DNA of 64,000 nucleotides from positions 1 to 64,000 of the forward strand of contig JBGAKR010000007.1 of NCBI GenBank assembly GCA_044224315.1, given 5' to 3'. Positions within the stretch are counted from its first letter, which is position 1, and every line of letters starts with the position of its first letter. Shown here piece by piece: positions 52,814 through 62,172 of the stretch. The notes under the pieces were generated by a model, which made no database searches, had not been told where the DNA came from, and worked only from the letters and a program-made list of their open reading frames with translations. The DNA is from JAGXTF01 sp044224315 (GTDB lineage: Bacteria > Bacteroidota > Bacteroidia > NS11-12g > UBA955). A program made the translations under genes and the position numbers.

Positions 52814-53263
52814 ATGCCAAGATCCGTCAACAGCGTTGCGAGTAGAGCTCGCCGTAAAAAGGTTCTGAAATTAGCCAAAGGTAATTTCGGACGTCGTAAA
52901 AATGTATGGACCGTTGCCAAAAACACGGTTGAAAAAGGTTTAACTTATGCTTACCGCGATCGCCGCGCTAAGAAACGTGAATTCCGCGCCCTGTGGATTG
53001 TGCGTATCAATGCCGCCTGCCGCGAAAACGGTATCAGCTACAGCAAATTCATGGGCAAACTGGCAACCAGTGGCCTCGAATTGAACCGCAAAGTTCTGGC
53101 CGACCTGGCTATGAATGATCCCGCTGCTTTCAAAGCGGTGTTCGATCAAATCGTTTCGGGCCCCGCCACCGTTGCCGCTAAACCAGCAAAAAAAGCCGCC
53201 AAAACTGAAGCTCCTGCCGCAGTAGCAAGCGAAGAAACTGCTGAACCCGCCAACGAAAACTAA
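52814..53263 (+). CDS. rplT: Ribosomal protein bL20 with Ala-rich tail
   Basis: A 149-aa protein. Residues 1-116 are the standard bL20 (PRSVNSVASRARRKKVLKLA; GNFGRRKNVWTVAKNTVEKG; RINAACRENGISYSKFMGKL). The last 33 residues form an Ala/Pro/Glu/Lys tail (AKPAKKAAKTEAPAAVASEE) absent from the E. coli protein and presumably disordered. Between rpmI and rplT a small hairpin (CAGCC/GGCTG near 52772-52787) is present; whether it serves L20 autoregulation is not known. Confidence 0.96.
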   Translation: MPRSVNSVASRARRKKVLKLAKGNFGRRKNVWTVAKNTVEKGLTYAYRDRRAKKREFRALWIVRINAACRENGISYSKFMGKLATSGLELNRKVLADLAMNDPAAFKAVFDQIVSGPATVAAKPAKKAAKTEAPAAVASEETAEPANEN

Positions 53264-53280
53264 TCCAAAAACACAACTAT

Positions 53281-53310
53281 TAAAAAGCCCCGGTTTCGGG
53301 GCTTTTTTTT
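53281..53310 (+). terminator. Intrinsic terminator after rplT
   Basis: AGCCCC and GGGGCT close a 6-nt loop at 53286-53303, followed by nine T residues. Confidence 0.9.
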
Positions 53311-53376
53311 TCCTTCAAAATCAAAGGAGATTTCGTTTTTAATATTTTTTAAACACAGCAACCATATCTGCTTTTG

Positions 53377-54207
53377 TCATTTTTCATCTTCAGGAATAGG
53401 ACCCAAGTCCGTATTGATAAGTGGCTTTTTGGTTGAAAAATGCACACCCAAACCCACCCTGAAAGTAAAATTTTGGTTCAGGCTATTACCGTTGATATAG
53501 GTTACATCCCAAAAATAATTCATCACATCGCCCGAGTACAACCAGGTTAAGCCGGCTTTAAATTGTGCACTCAAGGCTTGGGGCACCTCTCCAGTGGGCT
53601 TGAAAAATGCCGAATTGAATGAATTCCCTGCCGATTTCATCGAAGCACGCGTATTGTTCAGATAAACAACATTTACCCCAAAATGCGGCATCCAATAAAT
53701 CGGAGCATCAATATTCCAGTAAAACCAACCGCGCTGAACAGTTGTATAGCCCTTGTACAACTTAAATCCGGTTTCAACAAAAGCCGATTGGTAATATCCG
53801 TTATAGCTCGATTTGAAATAATCAGCAGGGTTTGAGATATTGTAATTTTCTGCAAATTTTATTTGTCCAACGCCTAATCCTCCCATTACATAGAACCTAT
53901 GTCCACGTCTCGATTCGCTGCTTTGATAACCGGTAAATAATCGCAAATTGTTGAAATTGGAACTCACCTTATTTGAATCCAGATCCCTTGCATAATCCTT
54001 CAGGTTCATAAAATTAGATTGAATTCCAAATAAATAATGTTCCTTGTAATTGTATTGTACCATGGCATTGTTATTACTACCCTGCAGGCACCATTTGGCT
54101 GTAGAGTCGGTGAGGGGAATCAACACGGTATCGCCCCGATAAGGTGCCACACAGCCCGCTAAATACAATGCAGCGCAGGCGGTTAAAACAATTGAATTTA
54201 GTTTCAT
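53377..54207 (-). CDS. Outer-membrane barrel lipoprotein, unknown
   Basis: A 276-aa protein with lipobox YLAGC (Cys near 19; signal KLNSIVLTACAALYLAGC). Strand-rich throughout, with repeated aromatic/Gly strands (RFYVMGGLGVGQIKFAENY, HFGVNVVYLNN, FRVGLGVHFS) and an acidic end (LGPIPEDEK). Convergent with the rplT operon. No characterised family recognised. Confidence 0.74.
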   Translation of the reverse strand: MKLNSIVLTACAALYLAGCVAPYRGDTVLIPLTDSTAKWCLQGSNNNAMVQYNYKEHYLFGIQSNFMNLKDYARDLDSNKVSSNFNNLRLFTGYQSSESRRGHRFYVMGGLGVGQIKFAENYNISNPADYFKSSYNGYYQSAFVETGFKLYKGYTTVQRGWFYWNIDAPIYWMPHFGVNVVYLNNTRASMKSAGNSFNSAFFKPTGEVPQALSAQFKAGLTWLYSGDVMNYFWDVTYINGNSLNQNFTFRVGLGVHFSTKKPLINTDLGPIPEDEK

Positions 54208-54255
54208 GAAAGGGATATAGAATTAAACGTTTTCAACTATAAAATGGTTGGGTAT

Positions 54256-54639
54256 TTATAATACCAATTGTGTAAATAAATGTTGCAAAGTTTGGCCGGG
54301 ATCTGAGCAAATTCCGGGGTGTACCCTGCTGGTTTGTACTACCGTGCTGCGCATGGCAGTGCTCCATCTGAAACGTTCGGCTGGCGGCAATTCAGCTATA
54401 GGGCCGGCATCCTTTTCTCCATTGCAAATGCGCACAAAACTCTGAAGATACTTTTGCACTTCTTCAAATTCTTCTTCTGGCATAAATGCCAATAATTTTT
54501 GCGTATTTACTTCTATTTTTACTTCAATAAAATTTAATGATTTGCAAAATAAAACTACGCCTACGTTGATAAACTCTTCGCGTTCAACCTTAGGTACAAT
54601 GCGAATTACAGCGTATTCAAAAACCTTTTTATCTTGCAT
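54256..54639 (-). CDS. DUF3037 domain protein
   Basis: A 127-aa cytoplasmic protein: FEYAVIRIVPKVEREEFINV, GVVLFCKSLNFIEVKIEVN, then FRWSTAMRSTVVQTSRVHPG and a C-terminal TLQHLFTQLV. This is the DUF3037 pattern. It overlaps the HipA-like gene by 11 bp, so the two are co-translated. DUF3037 is often found beside HipA-like kinases; the meaning is not known. Confidence 0.85.
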   Translation of the reverse strand: MQDKKVFEYAVIRIVPKVEREEFINVGVVLFCKSLNFIEVKIEVNTQKLLAFMPEEEFEEVQKYLQSFVRICNGEKDAGPIAELPPAERFRWSTAMRSTVVQTSRVHPGICSDPGQTLQHLFTQLVL

Positions 54640-55411
54640 TTTTTACCTCCTCTGTAAATGCATCCGCATAGGCCAAACGCATATTTAAAAACCTTGCATA
54701 AGCTTCTCTATGTGCATCTTTTGAATCAAAGGGTGATTCGTTTTCAAGCCAAACATCCGGGATTTGAGCTACTATCTGTTTGATGATGGCTGGCGTTATT
54801 TTTTCTTTTCCATGGACATTGGCAGCTTCCATTTCTGTGGCGGCATTCAACAGTACATGGTTCTTTATGAGCGGAAATGCGCGGGTGGCTTGCGTTTCCC
54901 AATCCGTCCAACTGTGATGAAAATACAAAGATGCACCATGGTCTATCAGCCAGATTTCCCGGTTCCACCAGAGTAAATTGGTATTTCTTACGGTGCGGTC
55001 TACATTGTTCAGTAACATATCCAACCACACTATTCTGGAAGCCGTAGTCGCATCTACCTTGGTAGCCGCCGGATCAAAAGTAATAGAGCCTGAAAGGTAG
55101 TGTAAACCCAGATTCAGTCCCACGCTGGCCTTTAACAAGTCCTGGATTTCTTCGTCGGGTTCGGTGCGGCCAAAATTTTCATCCAAGGTTGCAAATACCA
55201 GCTCTGGAATGCGCAAATCCAAGGCCCTGGCTATTTCACCCCCGATTAGTTCGGCAATTAATGCCCGGGTTCCCTGTCCGGCCCCCTTAAATTTGAGTGC
55301 ATATAAAAAGTTGTCATCCGCCTCGGCAATGGCAGGCATAGACCCTCCTTCACGCAAAGGGGTAACATAGCGGGTAACGGCAACAGTGCGGATTTGGGAA
55401 AGTTTTGACAT
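54629..55411 (-). CDS. HipA-like kinase family protein
   Basis: A 260-aa protein with HipA-type phosphotransferase elements. ADDNFLYALKFKGAGQGTRA holds a nucleotide-binding Lys, RIVWLDMLLNNVDRTVRNTN the catalytic Asp loop (N-x-D-R), and IWLIDHGASLYFHHSW the metal-binding Asp. It is shorter than HipA (about 440 aa), lacking the N-terminal subdomain-1, and no HipB-like repressor is adjacent; DUF3037 takes its place. Whether it phosphorylates a tRNA synthetase or another target is unknown. Confidence 0.82.
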   Translation of the reverse strand: MSKLSQIRTVAVTRYVTPLREGGSMPAIAEADDNFLYALKFKGAGQGTRALIAELIGGEIARALDLRIPELVFATLDENFGRTEPDEEIQDLLKASVGLNLGLHYLSGSITFDPAATKVDATTASRIVWLDMLLNNVDRTVRNTNLLWWNREIWLIDHGASLYFHHSWTDWETQATRAFPLIKNHVLLNAATEMEAANVHGKEKITPAIIKQIVAQIPDVWLENESPFDSKDAHREAYARFLNMRLAYADAFTEEVKNAR

Positions 55412-55468
55412 GCTTTTCGGATTTCAAAAATAAGGGATTTTCTATCTTGGCAGCGTGGATACAAATGC

Positions 55469-55503
55469 AAAAAAAAACGCCACTGAAATACAGTGACGTT
55501 TTT
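55469..55503 (-). terminator. Intrinsic terminator
   Basis: On the minus strand AACGTCACTG and CAGTGGCGTT (one mismatch) enclose a 5-nt loop and are followed by nine T residues. It lies 20 bp beyond the stop of the adhesin-like gene. Confidence 0.85.
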
Positions 55504-55519
55504 AATAAGTTAAATTTAA

Positions 55520-57781
55520 TTATTTACCTGGATTTACAACCATTTTTTTACTGTCTATAACTTTTGTGTCAACAAGCAATGAATAGGTATAAGTGCCGGC
55601 AGACAATTTGCTGCAATCCATTTCGATTTGGCCATAACCTTTTTGATTTATTGGGAAAGCTTGGATTAATTTACCATTAATATCTACTACTTTTAAAAAA
55701 GCACTACCTGAATTTTCTGGAATAAAATATTCTATAAAGGTTACACCGTTTAGTGGATTTGGGTGATTTTGCATCAAAATAGGAGCCTCATTGATGGCTA
55801 CTTTTTGACTATTGCCACTGCCGTCTAAAATAACTTTGCTATTGTTCAAAGATTTTACGGTTCCAATTTCCAACTTTAATTCATCAATCAATTTATTTTG
55901 AGTTTCAATCTGTGTTTGTTGTTCTTGAATGGCTTTGGTAAGCACAGGTATTAATTCTACATAATTTACTGCGGTAAAATCTACAGCTTCAGCAATTACG
56001 TTTCCATTACTATCTTTTCTTTCAGGGTGAATAGATTTTTTCACAAATTCAGGAAATACTGATCCAAATTCATCTGCAATGAAACCATATCGGTTACCAG
56101 ATTCGAAATTCATACCTTTATATTTATCCTGATCATATGAATAGTTAGAAGGTTTAAGGCGCATAACCCGTTCTAAAACTCCGTCCATTGGGGTGATATC
56201 TTTTTTCAACTTACGATCAGATGGTAAGTACATACCCGTAGTATACACATCTCCATTAAAATAACCGGCCCAGTATGGATTAGTGCCCATACTGCTCGAT
56301 AATCCGGCAATGTCGCCATAAATGCCATAAATAGCGGTGTGCATACCATTTACAACTCCCTTTACACCATATGCAGCGGTATTTGAACTCCAGCTTGGAA
56401 TTTCACCCACTACACCATAACCGGTACCTACGTTATCTACTGTGCCATATACACCATACACATTGTTGTCATTGCCCCTTCCGGTTGAATAGGTGCCATA
56501 AACATTACCGCTGCCATAATCTGTAGCATTGGCATATACACCATAATTGGTTGCATTGGTATTATCGCCATTTGAATTAAATACTCCTCCAAAAAAATTG
56601 TTATTAAAGGTCCAAACAGTTCGATTCGTTGGATTATTCAAGTCATAGGTGCCTACCGAACTATATATGCCACAGCGGGTTCCTTGAGAAAAGGTTCCAA
56701 TACTATTAGCCCTTTGATTGAAAACGTATAGTCCCATATTATTGTTGCTTGTTTCCACACTCATTTTGTAATTGTCATTATACGAATTGGCCTGAGTTCC
56801 AACATGAATTTTGTTATAACTCGCAGTGTTGTAAACGTCGCCGGCAGCATCATACCAGTAATTGCCAATTCCCATTTCTCTCCACGTACTTCCGTCATAA
56901 TAATTTACAGTATTGGTGGTAGTATTATATACCTGTAATCCGGTTGCAGGAGTAGAAATTGAATTTCGTTGAGTGGTTGTCATCCTTGGCATCAGAAAAC
57001 CTCCTACCGTGCTGGTGAGGTCAAGCACTGAGGATGTATGTGCAGAATTTGTGCCAATACCAACTCTTCCGGCATTGTCCACATTGATGCGACGATTGCC
57101 TGCACCATCTGCGATGATTATATTATTGGCAAGTGAAGATGAGAGGCCGGTAACATTTGCACCAATAATTGTGTTGTTACTTCCGGTAGTTATACCCTTG
57201 CCCGAATTATAACCTATTGCGGTATTATAGGTTCCGCTGGTTACATCATAAAGTGCATTGGCTCCCAAAGCATTGTTATAACTTCCGGTGGCATTTTTTA
57301 ATGCTGAATAACCAAATGCACTGCTATATGATCCGGTGGAATTCCCGAATAAAGAAAATGCACCGGATGCAGTATTTCCGCCCCCTGTGGAATTAGTCCA
57401 CATTGATTGAAACCCGAATGCAGAATTCAAGGCTCCAGAGATATTTTCGCTCAACGATGACAAGCCGAAAGCGCAATTTCGGTAACCCGTAGTATTGTTG
57501 GTGAGTGACCATCCACCTGTACCTGTATTTTCAAATCCGGTGGTATTGTCATACATTGATAGCCATCCTATTCCGGTATTCTCTGAACCGCTTGAATTTG
57601 TGTATCCAGTTTGATGACCTACAAAAGTGTTGTCTCCTGCGTAGGAAACCCTGCCGGCATCTTGACCAATGTGAGTGTTGTTGTAGCCACCTGTACCAGG
57701 GCCTGTTCCCAGAACTGTGTTTTGTCCCATTACCGATACTGCGAAAGGCAACGTGATCATGAGTAAAAATTGTTTTTTCAT
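55520..57781 (-). CDS. Secreted adhesin-like protein: head repeats, S74 chaperone domain, T9SS tail
   Basis: A 753-aa protein with a signal peptide (FLLMITLPFAVSVMGQ). Residues about 30-215 carry repeats of 20-25 residues of the trimeric-autotransporter head type (NTFVGHQTGYTNSSGSENTG; NTAIGYNSG). A long Asn/Tyr/Gly-rich middle follows (300-510). An endosialidase-type peptidase S74 chaperone starts near 518 with the Ser-Asp-Arg-Lys motif SDRKLKKDITPMDGVLERV and includes YGFIADEFGSVFPEFVK. After a short coiled coil a T9SS type A tail (about 675-753) begins HPNPLNGVTFIEYFIPEN. S74 domains normally self-cleave; here that would remove the sorting tail. Confidence 0.88.
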   Translation of the reverse strand: MKKQFLLMITLPFAVSVMGQNTVLGTGPGTGGYNNTHIGQDAGRVSYAGDNTFVGHQTGYTNSSGSENTGIGWLSMYDNTTGFENTGTGGWSLTNNTTGYRNCAFGLSSLSENISGALNSAFGFQSMWTNSTGGGNTASGAFSLFGNSTGSYSSAFGYSALKNATGSYNNALGANALYDVTSGTYNTAIGYNSGKGITTGSNNTIIGANVTGLSSSLANNIIIADGAGNRRINVDNAGRVGIGTNSAHTSSVLDLTSTVGGFLMPRMTTTQRNSISTPATGLQVYNTTTNTVNYYDGSTWREMGIGNYWYDAAGDVYNTASYNKIHVGTQANSYNDNYKMSVETSNNNMGLYVFNQRANSIGTFSQGTRCGIYSSVGTYDLNNPTNRTVWTFNNNFFGGVFNSNGDNTNATNYGVYANATDYGSGNVYGTYSTGRGNDNNVYGVYGTVDNVGTGYGVVGEIPSWSSNTAAYGVKGVVNGMHTAIYGIYGDIAGLSSSMGTNPYWAGYFNGDVYTTGMYLPSDRKLKKDITPMDGVLERVMRLKPSNYSYDQDKYKGMNFESGNRYGFIADEFGSVFPEFVKKSIHPERKDSNGNVIAEAVDFTAVNYVELIPVLTKAIQEQQTQIETQNKLIDELKLEIGTVKSLNNSKVILDGSGNSQKVAINEAPILMQNHPNPLNGVTFIEYFIPENSGSAFLKVVDINGKLIQAFPINQKGYGQIEMDCSKLSAGTYTYSLLVDTKVIDSKKMVVNPGK

Positions 57782-58309
57782 ATTTCTGTTTTTTTTGGTT
57801 TAGGCAAGTTGGTCTAAAATTATGAGGCTAAAACCGTTTAAAACGCAAACGTTTAGATTTATATTATGAAAGTCCAATTTGAATGCATAAACGTACTCGC
57901 TTTGCGCATTAACGTTTGTGATCCGCTTTTATTATATTCAATAATTGATTTCGTTGATATATAATTTGATAATTCAATTTTTATTACTTCCGTTTTAATT
58001 AAACGTTTGTAATAAACGTTAGTTTCTAGATTCATGACATTTAAAATTGTTGGTGAATTGAATCTTTATTGCAATTTTTTACATCAATTCTAATAAGAAT
58101 TATCAATGATATAAAAGCAATATTTGATTCAAATGATTGTTTACTAGTGCGATGGTTGAATAATTTGGTTAGTATTTCTGCGAAACCTTAAATTTTTGCT
58201 ATACCTCTCCATTATCCTGCGCTGATTTAATGTATTTGATAAGGCAAATCGTCACCATCTAATAGTCTGCAGGCTAAAAGTAATGGGTATAGTATTTTTT
58301 AATTAACTA
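57782..58309. other. AT-rich intergenic region with clustered AACGTT motifs
   Basis: No gene is recognised. Between 57833 and 58022 the core ACGT recurs in related contexts: AAACGTTT at 57847-57854, ATAAACGTA near 57888, TTAACGTTTGTG at 57909-57920, TAAACGTTTGT at 58000-58010 and ATAAACGTTAG near 58012-58022. These sit in the upstream region of the adhesin-like gene and could be operators. The rest (58030-58309) shows no repeat or fold. Confidence 0.55.
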
Positions 58310-59278
58310 CTAATGATTTATACTTTGTTTGGAATTCAATAAATCAATAAATAAGTAAGAATATATATCCGCCCCGGCCTTGTTTAAATGCCCCAAATCC
58401 CAGCTATACCTGGCTTGTATCAGTGTTTTCCCAGTATCTGTTGCCGTTGGATTCAGCTTAGCCCATTCGGGTATTTGGCGGTATACCGGATACACAATTC
58501 CCAGTTCGGTGGCAGAAATCCGATTGGGCATGAAAAATAATATTTCGGTTTTTGTGTTTTTTGTTCGGGCTAATAGACTTTGCACCAACATCCAGAGCTC
58601 ACGCGATTCGGTTTTTGACAATTCACTATCTGTGATTCGATTTGGGTCATTTTGATTTGACGACAAATCTTTGGATTCCAAAAATTTTTGGTGGTTGAAT
58701 GCGGCGGTTTTATCGGTTTTTGCCAGGCTGTCTAAACTTATGAAGCCATCCATCGTTTGGCTCGAAAGCCCGTTTCTGCGCAAATATTTTGGCCAGTTGA
58801 AATTTAATAATGGTTCGATATAGGATTGAAGATGGTTTAAATACGGGTTTTTAACAGTAGGTAAATAATTGCGTTTTTTACCTTCTATATAAATTTCATA
58901 TGCCGAATGAAGCTGCTGCAAATCTGCATTGGGATAATAGCTCAACTCTATTAGAATTAGCTTCGGTGGGTGCGCGCTTTCTATTATTTCCTGTGCATAC
59001 AAATAGGAATTTGGAAATGTTAAAAACGGAACACCCATATTGAAAAATGAATCACGGTGCAAGGACCTGGCATTTAGAATTGCCGGATTTATACAATAAA
59101 ATGTACGGCTCGATCCCAGTATCACGGCAGTATAACCCGGATTGTGGTGATAAATGGTTTGTTTCTCCTTCCATTCTGGATGATAATAATATTTGCGGGT
59201 CATAACCTCAAATAAAATCCAATTGGCCATTATAACCAATACAAATAGAAGCGATATGTTCCGGATTATTTTTAGCAT
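58310..59278 (-). CDS. SGNH/DltD-like envelope protein
   Basis: A 322-aa protein with one N-terminal membrane anchor (NISLLFVLVIMANWILFEV) and an SGNH-type catalytic layout: Ser in AVILGSSRTFYCINPAIL (near 55), and a Asp/His pair in YSWDLGHLNKAGADIYSYLF near the end. The GSSR block and the late D-x-x-H are features of DltD/AlgX-like partners of MBOAT acyltransferases. It is the last gene of the operon, one base after the MBOAT gene. It probably works with that enzyme on the periplasmic face. Confidence 0.78.
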   Translation of the reverse strand: MLKIIRNISLLFVLVIMANWILFEVMTRKYYYHPEWKEKQTIYHHNPGYTAVILGSSRTFYCINPAILNARSLHRDSFFNMGVPFLTFPNSYLYAQEIIESAHPPKLILIELSYYPNADLQQLHSAYEIYIEGKKRNYLPTVKNPYLNHLQSYIEPLLNFNWPKYLRRNGLSSQTMDGFISLDSLAKTDKTAAFNHQKFLESKDLSSNQNDPNRITDSELSKTESRELWMLVQSLLARTKNTKTEILFFMPNRISATELGIVYPVYRQIPEWAKLNPTATDTGKTLIQARYSWDLGHLNKAGADIYSYLFIDLLNSKQSINH

Positions 59279-59279
59279 A

Positions 59280-60692
59280 TCAGAATCTGAAATAATAATA
59301 ATCGGAAATATCGAGGGGCTTTAAATATAGGATACAAAGCAGCACAATAAAGTAGATACTCCATCGAAGCAGCCTGGGTTTATTTTGCATTAATAAATAT
59401 ATTTCCGAATCTCCTTTCATGCGATGCAACAAATCCATTGCAGCGATTGAAATGAAAATAGTAAATAATACCGAAGTCATACCCAGGTCTGGACTGAATC
59501 CCTTAAATGCAAATAAACCCTGATAGAATTGAATCGATGCTTCATACGTTTCTGCCCTGAAAAATATACCCATTAAACAGCCTGCATTAAATACCACGAA
59601 CCATCCAATAAAACCCAACATCACAGGAAATCTGTGAATTCCAATTTGATTAAAAAACCGAAACCTTTCCTTTTTGGTATTTTGCTCTATAACCAGCCAC
59701 AGGCCATTGGTTAATCCCCATAGAATAAATCCCCAACTGGCGCCGTGCCATAAGCCCGTGAGGAGGTAAACAAACATTAAATTCAGATACAATCGCCATT
59801 TTGTGGGTTTACCTTTACTTAAGGGTAAAAATATATAATCGCGAAACCAGCTGGTAAGCGAAATATGCCAACCCTGCCAGAATTGGGTGCGCGAGCTGGC
59901 CGCATACACCCGGTCGTTGAAATTTTTGATTAAATCCACTCCCAATGCCCTTGCAACACCCATTGCAATGTCGGAATAGGCCGAAAAATCGGTAAAAATC
60001 TGCATGGAAAAAAACCAGGTTGCCAGCCATAAAGATGCAGAACTACTGCCGGAAATGTTGTCGAAAACCGAATTTACATACAAAGCCAGGTTTGCAGAAA
60101 TAACCAGTTTTTTAAACAATCCCCACAATATAAGCTGCAGACCTTCTTTCACCCTCGTATAATCAAACGGGGAGCTGAAATTTAGTTGTGGTATTAGTTT
60201 ACGGGCTCTTTCTATTGGCCCGGCCAGTAAGATGGGGAAAAATGAAAAAAATAGCAGTAGTTTAAAATAATTCTTTTCTGCCTGAATATAACCCCGTTTT
60301 AAATCTATGAGGTATGCAATCATCTGGAATGTAAAAAAACTGATTCCGATAGGAAATATATAGGATTGAATGGAAATTGAGCTGTGAAATAATGTGTTCA
60401 CTTCTCGGGTAATAAATCCCAGGTATTTGAAGAACACCAGCGGACTTAAAAGCAATGGGATAGCCAGTTTTATTATTAATCTTTTGTGTTTGGATTGTGC
60501 AGAATAAATGCCGGTAAAATATACCATATTGCTGAGTAAAAACAACAGCCATACATAGTTGGCATTTAAGAAGAAGTAAAATAAATATCCGGCAATTAAT
60601 ACTAAATACTTACGCCAAAAAATGGGTATAGAATAAAACAAAACCAGCACGATGCCTGCAAATCCGAGGAATTCAAATGAAGCGGCATGCAT
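59280..60692 (-). CDS. MBOAT family O-acyltransferase (AlgI/DltB-like)
   Basis: A 470-aa polytopic membrane enzyme with about ten hydrophobic helices. Family motifs: RTQFWQGWHISLTSWFRDYI (the FWxxWHISLTxWxRDY block) and the catalytic His in LTGLWHGASWGFILWG (near 317). It moves an acyl group from a carrier to a sugar, peptide or other hydroxyl acceptor across the membrane. The neighbours (SGNH protein downstream, P450, ACP and FAAL upstream) suggest that the acyl group comes from the dedicated carrier protein. The start ATG 60692 precedes AASFEFLGFAGIVLVLFY. Confidence 0.92.
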   Translation of the reverse strand: MHAASFEFLGFAGIVLVLFYSIPIFWRKYLVLIAGYLFYFFLNANYVWLLFLLSNMVYFTGIYSAQSKHKRLIIKLAIPLLLSPLVFFKYLGFITREVNTLFHSSISIQSYIFPIGISFFTFQMIAYLIDLKRGYIQAEKNYFKLLLFFSFFPILLAGPIERARKLIPQLNFSSPFDYTRVKEGLQLILWGLFKKLVISANLALYVNSVFDNISGSSSASLWLATWFFSMQIFTDFSAYSDIAMGVARALGVDLIKNFNDRVYAASSRTQFWQGWHISLTSWFRDYIFLPLSKGKPTKWRLYLNLMFVYLLTGLWHGASWGFILWGLTNGLWLVIEQNTKKERFRFFNQIGIHRFPVMLGFIGWFVVFNAGCLMGIFFRAETYEASIQFYQGLFAFKGFSPDLGMTSVLFTIFISIAAMDLLHRMKGDSEIYLLMQNKPRLLRWSIYFIVLLCILYLKPLDISDYYYFRF

Positions 60693-60698
60693 GGTTTT

Positions 60699-61934
60699 TT
60701 ATTTTGATACCACCCGCACCGGAAGGCTTTCAAGCCCGCGCATGAGCACATATTTCTTCCAACCTGGCTTTCCATTTAATTCAAATTTAAATGGCAAACT
60801 TGCCAGTTTTTGTAAAAATAATGTGCCCTCTGTTCTTGCCAATTTGGCACCCAGGCAATGATGTATGCCATATCCAAATGCTACATGCAGATTTTGTTGC
60901 CGGCGAATATTTAAGGTTTCGGGCTCCTTAAAAGCAGCAGGATCGCGATTTGCAGCGGCCACAGAAACATAAATGCATTCTCCGGTTCTGATAGTTACAT
61001 TATCTATGTTTACGTCTTCTATGGCTTGTCGCATAGTGTTTTGCCCGGGAGACACATAGCGCAACAGCTCTTCAATAGCCACAGGCGCAATATCAGGATG
61101 TGCACAAAGGTCGGCATAGGCCTCAGGTGCTAGCATCAATTCGTAGAGCGAACAACCCAATAGCAATATGCTGGTTTCTATGCCCGCAAAAAAAATCACA
61201 TGCAATAATGAGGTAATTTCATCCTCAGTAAATGTGGGTTTTCCATGAGTGATATGGGCCAACAAATCACTTGTAATATCTTTTCCAGGGTTGGCTTTTT
61301 TTAGGACAATCTGATTTTTAATAAATGCCGAAAATTCCTCTGCATGGGCATCAATTTCTCTCAGGGTGTTGAGGTCGGAAAAAGGCTCGGAAATAAAGGA
61401 TTGCATAAACGCCCATTTACGCAATTGCCGCAGGTTTTGGGTAGAAAACCCCAACATATGGCAGATTACTTTAAGTGGAATATGATCCGCTATATCAGTA
61501 ATAAAATCTATTTCTGTATCAGGCTCTAAGACATCAAAACAGTCGTTTAAAGTGGCTTCTATAAATGGTGTGATTTTGTATGAATTCCAAATGCCCATCA
61601 ATGCTTTGCGGGTTTCGGTATGCTCGGGCGGATTCAGATACATCAGCCATTTGGTAATGGATTTGTATAATTCATCAAAATTATCTTCAACTTTCGAAAA
61701 TTTGCGTTTTTCTAATATTCTTTCAGGTACATCCAATGATTTGAATGCTGAATTGCTTAATACATTTTTCACATCGGCATACCCCAAAACTACCCAATTG
61801 CCATCTATGGCTTTTTGAACTGAGCCGGACTGGCGCAGCGCGTTTAAAAATGGGTATGGGTTTTCTCTGAATCCCCGGGCATAGGGATTCCATACCAATG
61901 GAGCCACATTTTCAGTTTGATTGGGAGCCAACAT
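60699..61934 (-). CDS. Cytochrome P450
   Basis: A 411-aa class I-type bacterial P450. I-helix: FFAGIETSILLLG near 250 (the usual Asp of the oxygen-binding pair is Glu in AGxET); ExxR in the K helix: EELLRYVSPG near 287; heme loop FGYGIHHCLGAKLAR with Cys near 360. No ferredoxin or reductase is encoded nearby, so redox partners must come from elsewhere. Its start lies 23 bp inside the ACP gene, which suggests that it acts on an ACP-bound acyl chain, as P450BioI does. That is an inference from context. Confidence 0.95.
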   Translation of the reverse strand: MLAPNQTENVAPLVWNPYARGFRENPYPFLNALRQSGSVQKAIDGNWVVLGYADVKNVLSNSAFKSLDVPERILEKRKFSKVEDNFDELYKSITKWLMYLNPPEHTETRKALMGIWNSYKITPFIEATLNDCFDVLEPDTEIDFITDIADHIPLKVICHMLGFSTQNLRQLRKWAFMQSFISEPFSDLNTLREIDAHAEEFSAFIKNQIVLKKANPGKDITSDLLAHITHGKPTFTEDEITSLLHVIFFAGIETSILLLGCSLYELMLAPEAYADLCAHPDIAPVAIEELLRYVSPGQNTMRQAIEDVNIDNVTIRTGECIYVSVAAANRDPAAFKEPETLNIRRQQNLHVAFGYGIHHCLGAKLARTEGTLFLQKLASLPFKFELNGKPGWKKYVLMRGLESLPVRVVSK

Positions 61935-62172
61935 TTTGTTCTGTAATCCACCGGGTTAATTCCGCAATATTTCCAAATTCATAAAAAAGGGTAGGGTCGG
62001 TTTCAATCCCCAACCAATTTTCTAAATCGGTAGCCAAGGTTACCATCTGTACCGAATCCAGACCCATGCCTGCAAAGGGCGCAGTTGCACTTACCTGGTC
62101 GATTCCAACTTGAATTTCAGCGGCGATGGTTTTTTTTAACCACTCAATAATTTCTATTTCTGTAAATTTCAC
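61912..62172 (-). CDS. Acyl carrier protein
   Basis: An 86-aa carrier. The phosphopantetheine site is GMGLDSVQMVTLATDLE, Ser at residue 40, between helices I and II. The start is GTG 62172, which overlaps the FAAL stop (GTGA). Upstream and downstream overlaps make it part of one transcript with the FAAL and the P450. It is a dedicated carrier, not the fatty acid synthase ACP by location. It must be activated by a phosphopantetheinyl transferase outside this window. Confidence 0.94.
   Translation of the reverse strand: MKFTEIEIIEWLKKTIAAEIQVGIDQVSATAPFAGMGLDSVQMVTLATDLENWLGIETDPTLFYEFGNIAELTRWITEQNVGSQSN

Noticed and set aside
55520..57781. Prophage tail fibre
   Set aside because: Despite the S74 domain, the protein has a signal peptide and a T9SS tail and no phage genes are nearby.
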